This document shows positions 24,548 through 32,300 of a DNA stretch of 64,000 nt, in pieces. Below the pieces are notes generated by a model. That model was not told the DNA's origin and did not search any database. It saw only the letters and a program-made list of their open reading frames with translations. The translations under genes and the position numbers were made by a program. Location of the stretch: NCBI RefSeq assembly GCF_000156335.1, contig NZ_DS999213.1, positions 2,239,049 to 2,303,048 on the forward strand. The letters run 5' to 3'. Source of the DNA: Roseobacter sp. GAI101. GTDB taxonomy: Bacteria; Pseudomonadota; Alphaproteobacteria; Rhodobacterales; Rhodobacteraceae. Each line of letters opens with the position of its first letter. The first letter of the stretch is position 1.

Positions 24548-26518
24548 TCATGCCGCAGCCTTCTTGCGATTGTCTGCAAAGACCTTCGCGTCACGCACTT
24601 CCAGCGTGGCCGAAATCGACCCTTTGCGCCCGTCCTCATAGGTCACTTCCGTGACCGTGCTGACCGACGATGACCCGTCATACAAAGCGTTGATGATGTC
24701 TTCGAACTTTTCACCGATCACCTTGCGGCGCACCTTGCGGGTGCGTGTCAGCTCGCCGTCATCAGCGTCCAGTTCCTTGTGCAGCACGACAAAGCGGTGC
24801 ACCTGACAGCCCGACAGCATCTCGTCTTCGGCGATTGAGGCGTTGACCTCCTCCACATGGCTTTGGATCTGGTCCATCACCTGAGGATGCCGCGCAAGTT
24901 CCTGATAGGACGCATAACCGATGTTGTTCCGCTCGGCCCAGTTGCCGACCGCCGTCAGGTCGATGTTGATGAACGCCGTACATTCCGTGCGCCCATTGCC
25001 AAAGACAACCGCCTCCAGAATGTTCGGGAAAAACTTCAGCTTGTTTTCAACGTATTTCGGCGCGAACAGGCTGCCGTCGGCCATCTTGCCCACATCCTTG
25101 GCGCGGTCGATGATGCGCAGGTGGCCTGTGCTTTCCTCGATAAAGCCCGCGTCGCCGGTTGCGACCCAGCCTTCGGCATCCTTGGTATCCGCCGTGCTTT
25201 CCGGGTTCTTGTAGTATTCCACAAAAACACCGGGGCTGCGGTAGAAGACCTCGCCGTTGTCCGCGATCTTCAGCTCTACGCCGGGGCATGTCACGCCAAC
25301 GGTGTCGCTGCGCACTTCGCCATCGGGCTGTGCGGTGATGAAAACGGTTGCTTCGGTCTGACCGTAAAGCTGTTTGAGGTTGATCCCGAGCGAGCGGTAG
25401 AAGTCGAAAATCTCGGGGCCGATCGCTTCGCCTGCGGTGTAACCCACGCGCACGCGGCTCAGACCCAGGGTGTTTTTCAGCGGACCGTAAATCATCAGCT
25501 CGCCCAGACCGTATTTCAGCCGGTCCATGAACCCGACGGGCTTGCCGTCCAGAATATCGGGGCCGACACGGCGCGCGATCCCCATGAAGGTGTCGAACAA
25601 CCACTTCTTGAAACGGCTGGCGTCTTCCATCCGGATCATGACGCTGGTCAGCTGTGTTTCAAACACGCGGGGCGGCGCGAAGTAATAGGTCGGACCGATT
25701 TCGCGCAGATCGACATGCATCGTGTCGGCGGATTCGGGACAGTTCGTGCAGAACCCCGTCCACAGCGCCTGACCGACAGAGAAGATGAAATCGCCGACCC
25801 AAGCCATCGGCAGGTAAGCAAGGATATCATCGGTTTGACGCAGGTGGTCGAATTCAGACGACGACTTGGCCGTCTCGATGATGTTGCGGTTGCTCAGCAC
25901 GACGCCCTTTGGCTTGCCCGTGGTGCCGGAGGTATAGAGCATCACACCGGTGCTATCGTAATTCAGCTTGGCCTGACGCGCTTCAAGCTCCTTGATATGC
26001 TTGTCGCGGGTCTTGCGGCCGAGGTCCTGAACCGCGCTGTACTGGTCCAAAGCCGCGTGGTCGTATTTACGCAGACCGCGCGGATCAAGGTAGATCATCC
26101 GTTCGAACTGGGACAGCTGGTCTTGAACCTCAAGCACCTTGTCGACCTGTTCCTGATCCCCGACGATGGCAAATCGCGCGCCACAATGTTCCAGCACATA
26201 GGCCATTTCTTCGGCATTGGCGTCTTGGTATAGCGGCACCGGCACTGCGCCGACCATCTCGGCGGCCATCATCGCCCAGTACAGATAGGGGCGGTTGCGG
26301 CCGATGATGGCGATAAAGTCGCCTTCGTTCGCGCCAAGTTCAAGTAGGCCAAGGGCCAGTGCTTCGACTTCGTCGCGGGTCTGGGACCACGTCCAGCTTT
26401 GCCAGATACCATATTCTTTTTCGCGATACGCCGGCGCGTTCGCGAATTGCTTTGCATTACGATGCAACAGCGCCGGAACGGACTGCGGTCCGTCGGCGCT
26501 TACAAGCTTGTAAGCCAA
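24548..26518 (-). CDS. Long-chain acyl-CoA synthetase-like AMP-dependent ligase
   Basis: This is a 656-residue adenylate-forming ligase of the long-chain fatty-acid-CoA ligase branch. The AMP-binding motif YTSGTTGKPKG is at about 195-205, GQTEATVF follows later, and the hinge region reads VATGDAGFIE...IIDRAKD. The adenine/phosphate contacts are intact. The start looks like TTG at 26516-26518 (reading AYKLVSADG after it), because GGGAGGAAG is four bases upstream. The longer frame to an ATG further up lacks such a site. It is the first gene of the operon with the HAAT transporter, so it probably activates the imported acid. Confidence 0.9.
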   Translation of the reverse strand: MAYKLVSADGPQSVPALLHRNAKQFANAPAYREKEYGIWQSWTWSQTRDEVEALALGLLELGANEGDFIAIIGRNRPYLYWAMMAAEMVGAVPVPLYQDANAEEMAYVLEHCGARFAIVGDQEQVDKVLEVQDQLSQFERMIYLDPRGLRKYDHAALDQYSAVQDLGRKTRDKHIKELEARQAKLNYDSTGVMLYTSGTTGKPKGVVLSNRNIIETAKSSSEFDHLRQTDDILAYLPMAWVGDFIFSVGQALWTGFCTNCPESADTMHVDLREIGPTYYFAPPRVFETQLTSVMIRMEDASRFKKWLFDTFMGIARRVGPDILDGKPVGFMDRLKYGLGELMIYGPLKNTLGLSRVRVGYTAGEAIGPEIFDFYRSLGINLKQLYGQTEATVFITAQPDGEVRSDTVGVTCPGVELKIADNGEVFYRSPGVFVEYYKNPESTADTKDAEGWVATGDAGFIEESTGHLRIIDRAKDVGKMADGSLFAPKYVENKLKFFPNILEAVVFGNGRTECTAFINIDLTAVGNWAERNNIGYASYQELARHPQVMDQIQSHVEEVNASIAEDEMLSGCQVHRFVVLHKELDADDGELTRTRKVRRKVIGEKFEDIINALYDGSSSVSTVTEVTYEDGRKGSISATLEVRDAKVFADNRKKAAA

Positions 26519-26585
26519 ATGTCTTCCTCCCAATGCCTGCTCTTTAATGGCAGGTCGATCGCTGATGCGATTCTGATGTCGCATC

Positions 26586-26614
26586 ATGATGTTCACCGAA
26601 GGTTGATCGTCAAC
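26586..26614 (-). promoter_or_regulatory. Candidate promoter and operator of the transporter/ligase operon
   Basis: On the minus strand TTGACG (26613-26608) and CATCAT (26591-26586) are 16 bases apart. The -35 overlaps the short palindrome GTTGATCGTCAAC (26602-26614), a possible repressor site. The -10 is only a 4/6 match. Confidence 0.35.
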
Positions 26615-26730
26615 TTTTTCTTAATGATTTCTCAATCCTTACGAATTGTTACAAGGTGGTTTTAATCCGACAGCCTTGGCACCAGCACCGCTAAGGTGGT
26701 ATCCCTTGAAGACTGAAAAGGGGGGCAGAC

Positions 26731-28641
26731 ATGCAGCTGAACGACACGCAGACCAACGCGATGACGGCGGCCGGGCTGAACCTGATTGCGCAAGCCCTCA
26801 CGATTTATGATGCAGACCTGAATCTGGTGCTGTGCAATGCGCCCTTCCAGCAGATGTTCGATCTGCCGCGGGCGCTGGTCACGCCCGGCGCGACCTTTCA
26901 GGAAACCATCGCCCACTTGGCGCGGACCGGTGAATACGGCGATGTCGCGGATGTTGCCGCCTTCGTAAATGAACGCGTGGTACAGGCCCGCGCATTCGAG
27001 GCGCATTACATGGAACGTACCCGCTCGAACGGGCGCACGATCTCGGTCGAAGGGTCGCCGCTGCCGCAGGGGGGCTGGGTGACGGTCTATACCGACATCA
27101 CCCGCACAAAACAGCACGAGGCGTTGTTGCGGGCCCGGTCGGACGCGCTGTCGGGACAGGTCATCGCCCACGCCGAAGAACTTTCCGCCACCAACCGCGA
27201 ACTGGCCGCGATGAACACTGCATTGGAAGAGGCCAAGCGCCAACTGACCCTGTCAGAGGCCCGCACCCGTCTGACCACCGAAATGATGCCCGCCCATATC
27301 GCCCATGTCGATGCCGACGGGCGTTATACCTATTCCAACAGGCGGCTCAGCTCGGTGATGCCCGGACGGCCGACCGACCTGATCGGGCGCAGCATTCGCG
27401 ACGTTCTGGGCGCGCAGGCGCATGACAGCATCGCCCCGTCGCTGACCCAGGCCTATGCCGGAAAGCAATCCATTGTGGAATTCAGCGACCACGCCACTGC
27501 GCGCCGCATCCGTGGCGCTTTCACGCCGGACAACAACGGCGGCGTCTACATTCTGTCGATGGATGTAACCGAAGAAACGCAGAACCGGACGGCCCTGCAA
27601 CAAACGCGGCGGCGCGAATCCGCAGCGCAGGTGATATCGGGCCTGGCGCATGATTTTTCGAACCTGCTGACGATTATCCTTGGCCTGCAGTCGCGTTTGG
27701 GGCGGCTGGACGCCCTGCCCGCAACGGCGCACCCGTTGATCGAAGGCACCTTGGCTGCCGCACGGCGCGGCGGTGCCCTGCTGAGTACCATCGCCGATAT
27801 GACCGGCGCGCGGACCTTGCGACCGATGGCGACCAACATCGACACGATGCTGGCCGATCTCAGCGTGCTGGCGCGGCCCACCCTGCCCGAAGCCCTTGAA
27901 ATGCGCATCGTAAACCGCATGCCGGAACGCCCTGTGCTGCTGGACAGCGGGTTGGTGCAGGACGGGCTGCTGAACCTGATCCTCAATGCCCGCGACGCCT
28001 GCGGCACGGCGGGGGTCGTCACGCTTGAGGTGCAGCTGGTCCATGATACCTGGATCGAATTTGCGCTGCGCGACACCGGACCGGGATTTTCGCCCTCGGC
28101 GCTTGAAAACGGTTTCACGCCATTTTTCACCACCAAAGGGGCCGAAGGGTCCGGCCTTGGGCTGGCAATGGTTTATGACATGGTGAAATCAGCCGGCGGC
28201 GATCTGCGGCTGGCCAATACGGACAGCGGCGCGCTGGTGACGATGCGCCTGCCCTACCGCCCCGCTGTTGCCGCCACCACCGGGCTGGTGCTGTTGGTCG
28301 AAGACGCCGATGACCTGCGCGCGCTGGTGCGCGACATGCTGATGGGTCTGGGCCATTCCGTGATCGAGGCCGCCAGCGCGGACGAGGCGACCGCCCTGCT
28401 GGCCGACCTGCCGGACATCGCGCTGATCCTGTCCGACATCCAGCTTGTGGGCGAAGCCACGGGCCTTGACCTGGCGAAACGCCTTGGGCCCGACGCCCCG
28501 CCACTGGTGCTGATGACGTCCCTGCCCACCGATGATGCGCTGTTTCTTGAAGCGCAAAAGCGCGCCCCGGTTCTGCGCAAGCCCTTTGGCCCGGACGATC
28601 TGACCGCCCTGATCAACCCCAAGGAGATGGCAGCACAATGA
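26731..28641 (+). CDS. Hybrid PAS-domain sensor histidine kinase with receiver domain
   Basis: This is a soluble-looking 636-residue sensor with no transmembrane segment. Two PAS domains (about 15-125 and 180-285) flank a coiled coil. Dimerisation/phosphoacceptor His307 lies in SGLAHDFSNLL. The ATPase domain shows the N-box NLILNARDA (415-423), DTGPGF (448-453), TPFFTTK and GSGLGLAM (473-480). A C-terminal receiver has acidic residues 524-525, phospho-Asp569 and Lys617. The next gene overlaps it by four bases (ATGA) and encodes a response regulator, so the internal receiver may tune or relay phosphate to it. The signal is unknown and probably cytosolic. Confidence 0.93.
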   Translation: MQLNDTQTNAMTAAGLNLIAQALTIYDADLNLVLCNAPFQQMFDLPRALVTPGATFQETIAHLARTGEYGDVADVAAFVNERVVQARAFEAHYMERTRSNGRTISVEGSPLPQGGWVTVYTDITRTKQHEALLRARSDALSGQVIAHAEELSATNRELAAMNTALEEAKRQLTLSEARTRLTTEMMPAHIAHVDADGRYTYSNRRLSSVMPGRPTDLIGRSIRDVLGAQAHDSIAPSLTQAYAGKQSIVEFSDHATARRIRGAFTPDNNGGVYILSMDVTEETQNRTALQQTRRRESAAQVISGLAHDFSNLLTIILGLQSRLGRLDALPATAHPLIEGTLAAARRGGALLSTIADMTGARTLRPMATNIDTMLADLSVLARPTLPEALEMRIVNRMPERPVLLDSGLVQDGLLNLILNARDACGTAGVVTLEVQLVHDTWIEFALRDTGPGFSPSALENGFTPFFTTKGAEGSGLGLAMVYDMVKSAGGDLRLANTDSGALVTMRLPYRPAVAATTGLVLLVEDADDLRALVRDMLMGLGHSVIEAASADEATALLADLPDIALILSDIQLVGEATGLDLAKRLGPDAPPLVLMTSLPTDDALFLEAQKRAPVLRKPFGPDDLTALINPKEMAAQ

Positions 28642-29339
28642 CACGCCCCCTTGTTACCATTCTGGACGACGAACCCGAAATCCGCACCCTGCTTGCCGAA
28701 GTGCTTGAGGAAGCCGGGTTCGACACGCTCAGCTTTGGCCGCGCCCGCGCGTTCGAGGCTGCCTTGGCCACCCACACCCCCGATGTCTGCCTTGTCGATC
28801 TGTCCCTTCCCGACACCGACGGGCTGACGCTGGTGCACCGCCTGGCGCTGGAACAGGGGGCGATTGTCATCATTATCTCGGGTCGCGCGCAGGTTCAGGA
28901 CCGCGTGACGGGGCTTGAACTTGGGGCCGATGATTACATCATCAAACCCTTCGACCCCGCCGAGGTCGTCGCCCGCATCCGCGCCCGCCTGCGCAGCCCG
29001 AAACCCGCGTCCCAAACAGGCAACGTCGCCGCCTTCAACGGCTGGACGGCACATTTCGACCGGTACACGCTCGAGGATGACACAGGGGCCGAAACCCCGT
29101 TCTCCCATGCGGAAGGCGAAGTCCTGCGCCTGTTTCTGGACGCCCCCAAACGCCTGATCAGTCGCGCACAAATGCAAACCAGCCTGGGCGGCGTCGCATC
29201 CGAAAGCTTTGACCGCGCCATGGATGTCCGCATCTCGCGGCTGCGCACCAAACTGCGCGAAGACCCCAAAAACCCGCAGTTGATCAAAACAATCTACGGT
29301 GCCGGCTATATCTTTCTGGGAGACGTGACATGGAGCTGA
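28638..29339 (+). CDS. OmpR-family response regulator
   Basis: This is a 233-residue two-domain regulator. The receiver has Asp10/Asp11, the phospho-acceptor Asp54 in CLVDLSLPDTDG and Lys103 in YIIKPF. The C-terminal winged helix ends in the usual RLRTKLRED and IKTIYGAGYIF segments. It overlaps the hybrid kinase gene by four bases, so they are a translationally coupled pair. Target genes are unknown; the divergent transporter/ligase operon is a natural candidate. Confidence 0.95.
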   Translation: MTRPLVTILDDEPEIRTLLAEVLEEAGFDTLSFGRARAFEAALATHTPDVCLVDLSLPDTDGLTLVHRLALEQGAIVIIISGRAQVQDRVTGLELGADDYIIKPFDPAEVVARIRARLRSPKPASQTGNVAAFNGWTAHFDRYTLEDDTGAETPFSHAEGEVLRLFLDAPKRLISRAQMQTSLGGVASESFDRAMDVRISRLRTKLREDPKNPQLIKTIYGAGYIFLGDVTWS

Positions 29340-29800
29340 CCCCCTATCAACTGGGTCCTGACGACCCTGCGCTTGGGCCCCTCCTGGTCCTGATGCACGA
29401 TTGCTTCGGATATATGGAGGGCCGCATTTCACCGCCAAGCTCTCTTGGTCAGGTGACAGCGGCAAGCCTTCGGGACACTGCGGCGCAGGCCGAAATCTGG
29501 TGCATTGGCGCGCCACCTGTTGCCTGCATGATCCTGACCGAAAAGCCCGGCAGGCTTTATCTGGGCAAGGTTTGCGTGGCCCCTGCCCATCAAAGGCTCG
29601 GGCTTGCCCGCCACCTGATCGATCACGCAACGGCGCGCGCCCGTGCCTTGCGCCTGCCGGTGCTGGAGCTGCAAACGCGGATAGAGCTCGAGGATAACCA
29701 CGCCACTTTTCGTGCGCTTGGCTTCACCGAACATGCGCGCACCGCACATACCGGATTTGATCATCCCACCAGCATAACCCTGCGCAAGCCGGTTCCCTAG
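29330..29800 (+). CDS. GNAT-family N-acetyltransferase
   Basis: This is a 156-residue acetyl-CoA-dependent acyltransferase. The acetyl-CoA pyrophosphate loop is VCVAPAHQRLGLARHL, and the C-terminal beta-bulge is followed by NHATFRALGFTEHA. The substrate is unknown. Its ATG lies inside the end of the response-regulator gene (10-base overlap), so it is the third gene of that operon. Its stop overlaps the stop of the convergent crotonase gene by four bases. Confidence 0.88.
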   Translation: MELTPYQLGPDDPALGPLLVLMHDCFGYMEGRISPPSSLGQVTAASLRDTAAQAEIWCIGAPPVACMILTEKPGRLYLGKVCVAPAHQRLGLARHLIDHATARARALRLPVLELQTRIELEDNHATFRALGFTEHARTAHTGFDHPTSITLRKPVP

Positions 29801-30555
29801 CCGCCCAACATCGCCCGCATCGCCGGCACGGTTTCAGCGTTGAACCACCCCCCCTCCGGCGTGTTGGCCCCTGCCGCGATGCCCGCTTCGATCTTGGCAA
29901 TCGCATCGCCCCTGATCTGCCGCTTGACCGACGCAAAGGTCGCAGGCGGAATCTGCGCCAACGCTGCGGCTTCGTCTATCGCGGCTTGCAACAAATCCTC
30001 GGCGGGCACGATCCGGTCCACGATGCCCGAAATTTTCGCGTCCTCCGCCGCCATCGGCTGCCCGGTCAACATCAAGCGCCGCAGATCATTGGGTGAAAGC
30101 GTCGCGCGCGCGATCTCAAGCGGGCCAAGGGGAAAATCCGCCCCCACCCGAACCTCGGCCAGCCCAAAGGCGGCCTTGGGCGCGGCAAGCCGGACATCGC
30201 TGGCCAGCACATAGAACAGCCCGCCCGCAATCGCGGCACCGTTTACAGCCACGACAACCGGTTTCTTGCAGGCGAACAAGGCCAGGAACCCGTCATTCAG
30301 CGCGGTCACGATGGCGTGCTGGGCCGCGAGATCAAACCCTTGCGCCTGCTTCAGGTTCAATCCGGCCGAAAACACCTTGAATGGCGATGCAATCACGATG
30401 GCGCGCACAGATGCATCCGCCTCGAGCGCCTTGATCCTCTGCGCAAACTGCATCAGGCCTTGGGCGGAAATCGCATTGACCGGCGCGTGGTTCAGGGTCA
30501 GGCAAACGACACCGCCCGCATGGTCGCTGCGCATCAGGTCAGGGGTATCTGTCAT
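29797..30555 (-). CDS. Enoyl-CoA hydratase/isomerase (crotonase) family protein
   Basis: This 252-residue crotonase-fold enzyme acts on acyl-CoA thioesters. Oxyanion-hole segments are SPFKVFSAGLNLKQ and AAIAGGLFYVLASD. The residues at the catalytic glutamate sites are only partly standard (FGLAEVRVGADFPLG), so hydratase, isomerase or another crotonase reaction is possible. It is monocistronic and convergent with the GNAT gene. The nearby CoA-ligase operon is divergent in function but shares acyl-CoA metabolism. Confidence 0.88.
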   Translation of the reverse strand: MTDTPDLMRSDHAGGVVCLTLNHAPVNAISAQGLMQFAQRIKALEADASVRAIVIASPFKVFSAGLNLKQAQGFDLAAQHAIVTALNDGFLALFACKKPVVVAVNGAAIAGGLFYVLASDVRLAAPKAAFGLAEVRVGADFPLGPLEIARATLSPNDLRRLMLTGQPMAAEDAKISGIVDRIVPAEDLLQAAIDEAAALAQIPPATFASVKRQIRGDAIAKIEAGIAAGANTPEGGWFNAETVPAMRAMLGG

Positions 30556-30679
30556 TGTTAACTTTCCTTCTGCTTTGCGCCGAAGGTTTCATGCAATCCC
30601 CTGACTGTCACCTTAAAAAAGCCCGACACGGGGTGGATTTTCATTGCGCCCCCAAGTGCCTCGGCGCTAGATTCAACAA

Positions 30680-30907
30680 ATGATTGAATGCCTTCTTTAC
30701 CGCACGGGACGCGCTCAGGGGCGGCTGTTCTACCGCGTTGAAATCGCGATGAACCTGTTCAGCGAAGTCTCTGTGCTGCGCGAATGGGGCGTGGCAGGCG
30801 GACGCCCCAAAGCAATCGTGCAATGCTTCAGCAACCTGCGCGAGGCGTCTCGTGTTGCGGACCGACACCGCAACCGCGCAGAGCGGCGTGGATATCTACG
30901 CTTCTGA
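30680..30907 (+). CDS. Small WGR-domain protein
   Basis: This 75-residue protein is almost entirely a WGR domain, the fold seen in PARPs and in bacterial MolR-type proteins, where it binds nucleic acid ends. The diagnostic [18 protein letters not shown] stretch is near residues 33-50, and the C-terminus ends [10 protein letters not shown]. Function in stand-alone form is unknown. There is no strong ribosome-binding site. Its 3' end overlaps the convergent amidohydrolase gene by 12 bases. Confidence 0.8.
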   Translation: MIECLLYRTGRAQGRLFYRVEIAMNLFSEVSVLREWGVAGGRPKAIVQCFSNLREASRVADRHRNRAERRGYLRF

Positions 30908-32101
30908 TCCCAACCGTGCGACCGCATGTGCCAGCACCTGCACCCCGGCAACCAGGTCCGCTTCGCCCGTGTCTTCCTCGAATGTATGGCTGAGCCCGCC
31001 AATCGACGGCACGAACAGCATGGCCACTGGCATCAGCCGCGACACGTTCGTCGCGTCATGCAGGGCACCCGACGGCAGCGTGCGCCACTTGCCCGGCGCA
31101 ACGGCCTCGGCCCCCGCCTCCAGCGCACTGCGCAACCGCTGATCCATCGAAACAGGCTCCAACCCCAACATCGGCCCATAGCTCAGGTCCATCCCGCGGT
31201 CCTCCGCGATCTCGGACGCTGCGGTGCGAATGACCGTCTCCATCCGCCCCAGGCGATCACTGTCCGCATCGCGCCACTGCATCGAAAACACCGCACGTCC
31301 GGGCACGATAGAAGACGCATTGGGATGCAGCGACAGATGCCCGATCGTCCAGACGGTTTGCGGCGTGACCACATTGCGCAGCCGGTCATTCAACACTGCG
31401 TTAAAGGCCGATACGGCCTGAAACGCGTCGCGCCGCAGATGCATCGGTGTGGTGCCGGCATGGTTTTGCTGCCCCTCAAAAGTAATCTTCATGTCGCGAA
31501 TGCCAACGATATCAGTGACAACACCGATTTGTTCGCCACTGGTGTCCAGCGTCGGACCCTGCTCGATGTGGAGCTCGATAAAACCGGTAAATTGCTCTGC
31601 CGACACTGCGCCCGTCACCATATCCGCGACCGCACGCCGCGCATCACCCAAAGCGATTCCGGCATGATCCACCAGCCGATCCGCATCCTTTTGCGTCAAC
31701 TGCCCTGACCAGACGGCACTGCCCGTGGTCACGCCAAATCGCCCCTCTTCATCTTGAAAGGATACGACCGACACCGCAGGCCCGCCTGCATCTCGCGCCG
31801 CCCTTGCGACCTCAAGCGCTGCAATCACCCCCAGGGCACCGTCCAGCCAACCGCCCTCCGGCTGGCTGTCCGAATGCGACCCCAGCAGCAAAGACGGCCC
31901 CTCTGCCAATCCGAACAGATTGCCCATCGCATCCACTTCAACGCGCAGGCCCGCATCTTCCATCTGCCGTGCAAGCCAGCGCCGCGCCGCAATATCAGCG
32001 TCCGAATATGCCGGGCGCACAACGCCCTTTCCCACCCCCGACGCGCCAAAGCCGCGCAACGCATGCAAATCCTTCAAAAACCTGTCTGCTTCAATCCGCA
32101 T
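30896..32101 (-). CDS. M20-family Zn-dependent amidohydrolase (allantoate amidohydrolase / carbamoylase type)
   Basis: This 401-residue dinuclear zinc hydrolase belongs to the family of allantoate amidohydrolase (AllC), N-carbamoyl-amino-acid hydrolase and ureidopropionase. Metal ligands are visible as His76 in GSHSDSQ, Asp87 in GGWLDGALG, Glu118/Glu119 in FQDEEGRFG, His178 in ELHIEQG and a late His in [10 protein letters not shown]. Given the ureide genes at 48.5-52 kb and no other AllC candidate in the window, allantoate is a reasonable substrate, but the family is broad. The ATG at 32099-32101 follows AAGGTGG. The 16-bp palindrome upstream may be its operator. Confidence 0.85.
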   Translation of the reverse strand: MRIEADRFLKDLHALRGFGASGVGKGVVRPAYSDADIAARRWLARQMEDAGLRVEVDAMGNLFGLAEGPSLLLGSHSDSQPEGGWLDGALGVIAALEVARAARDAGGPAVSVVSFQDEEGRFGVTTGSAVWSGQLTQKDADRLVDHAGIALGDARRAVADMVTGAVSAEQFTGFIELHIEQGPTLDTSGEQIGVVTDIVGIRDMKITFEGQQNHAGTTPMHLRRDAFQAVSAFNAVLNDRLRNVVTPQTVWTIGHLSLHPNASSIVPGRAVFSMQWRDADSDRLGRMETVIRTAASEIAEDRGMDLSYGPMLGLEPVSMDQRLRSALEAGAEAVAPGKWRTLPSGALHDATNVSRLMPVAMLFVPSIGGLSHTFEEDTGEADLVAGVQVLAHAVARLGSEA

Positions 32102-32113
32102 GCTATGCCCCAC

Positions 32114-32162
32114 CTTCTCTGGCTCTGAAATATCCCAGGGAGTTTGAGGGACAGCGTCCCTC
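32114..32162 (-). repeat. Dispersed repeat, partial copy 2, with adjoining hairpin
   Basis: CTTCTCTGGCTCTGAAATATCCC (32114-32136, shortened form of the 33-bp family) is followed by a perfect stem GAGGGAC/GTCCCTC (32146-32152 with 32156-32162). It lies just upstream of the amidohydrolase start. Confidence 0.65.
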
Positions 32163-32184
32163 ATCCCTTAAAATATCTGTTCAA

Positions 32185-32200
32185 GTCGATAATTATCGAC
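32185..32200. promoter_or_regulatory. 16-bp perfect palindrome, possible operator
   Basis: GTCGATAATTATCGAC is fully palindromic and AT-rich in its centre. It lies 84 bases upstream of the amidohydrolase start and 100 bases past the fdhA stop. Size and position suit a dimeric repressor, but one such palindrome is expected by chance in a window this long. Confidence 0.35.
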
Positions 32201-32300
32201 CCCCAGCAGAACGCGGAAACCAAGGCGATGCAAGACCGGAATGGCCGACGCGCTTTTTCAAGCAACATCCCGAATGAAAATGCGTCATGGCGTGACAGAC

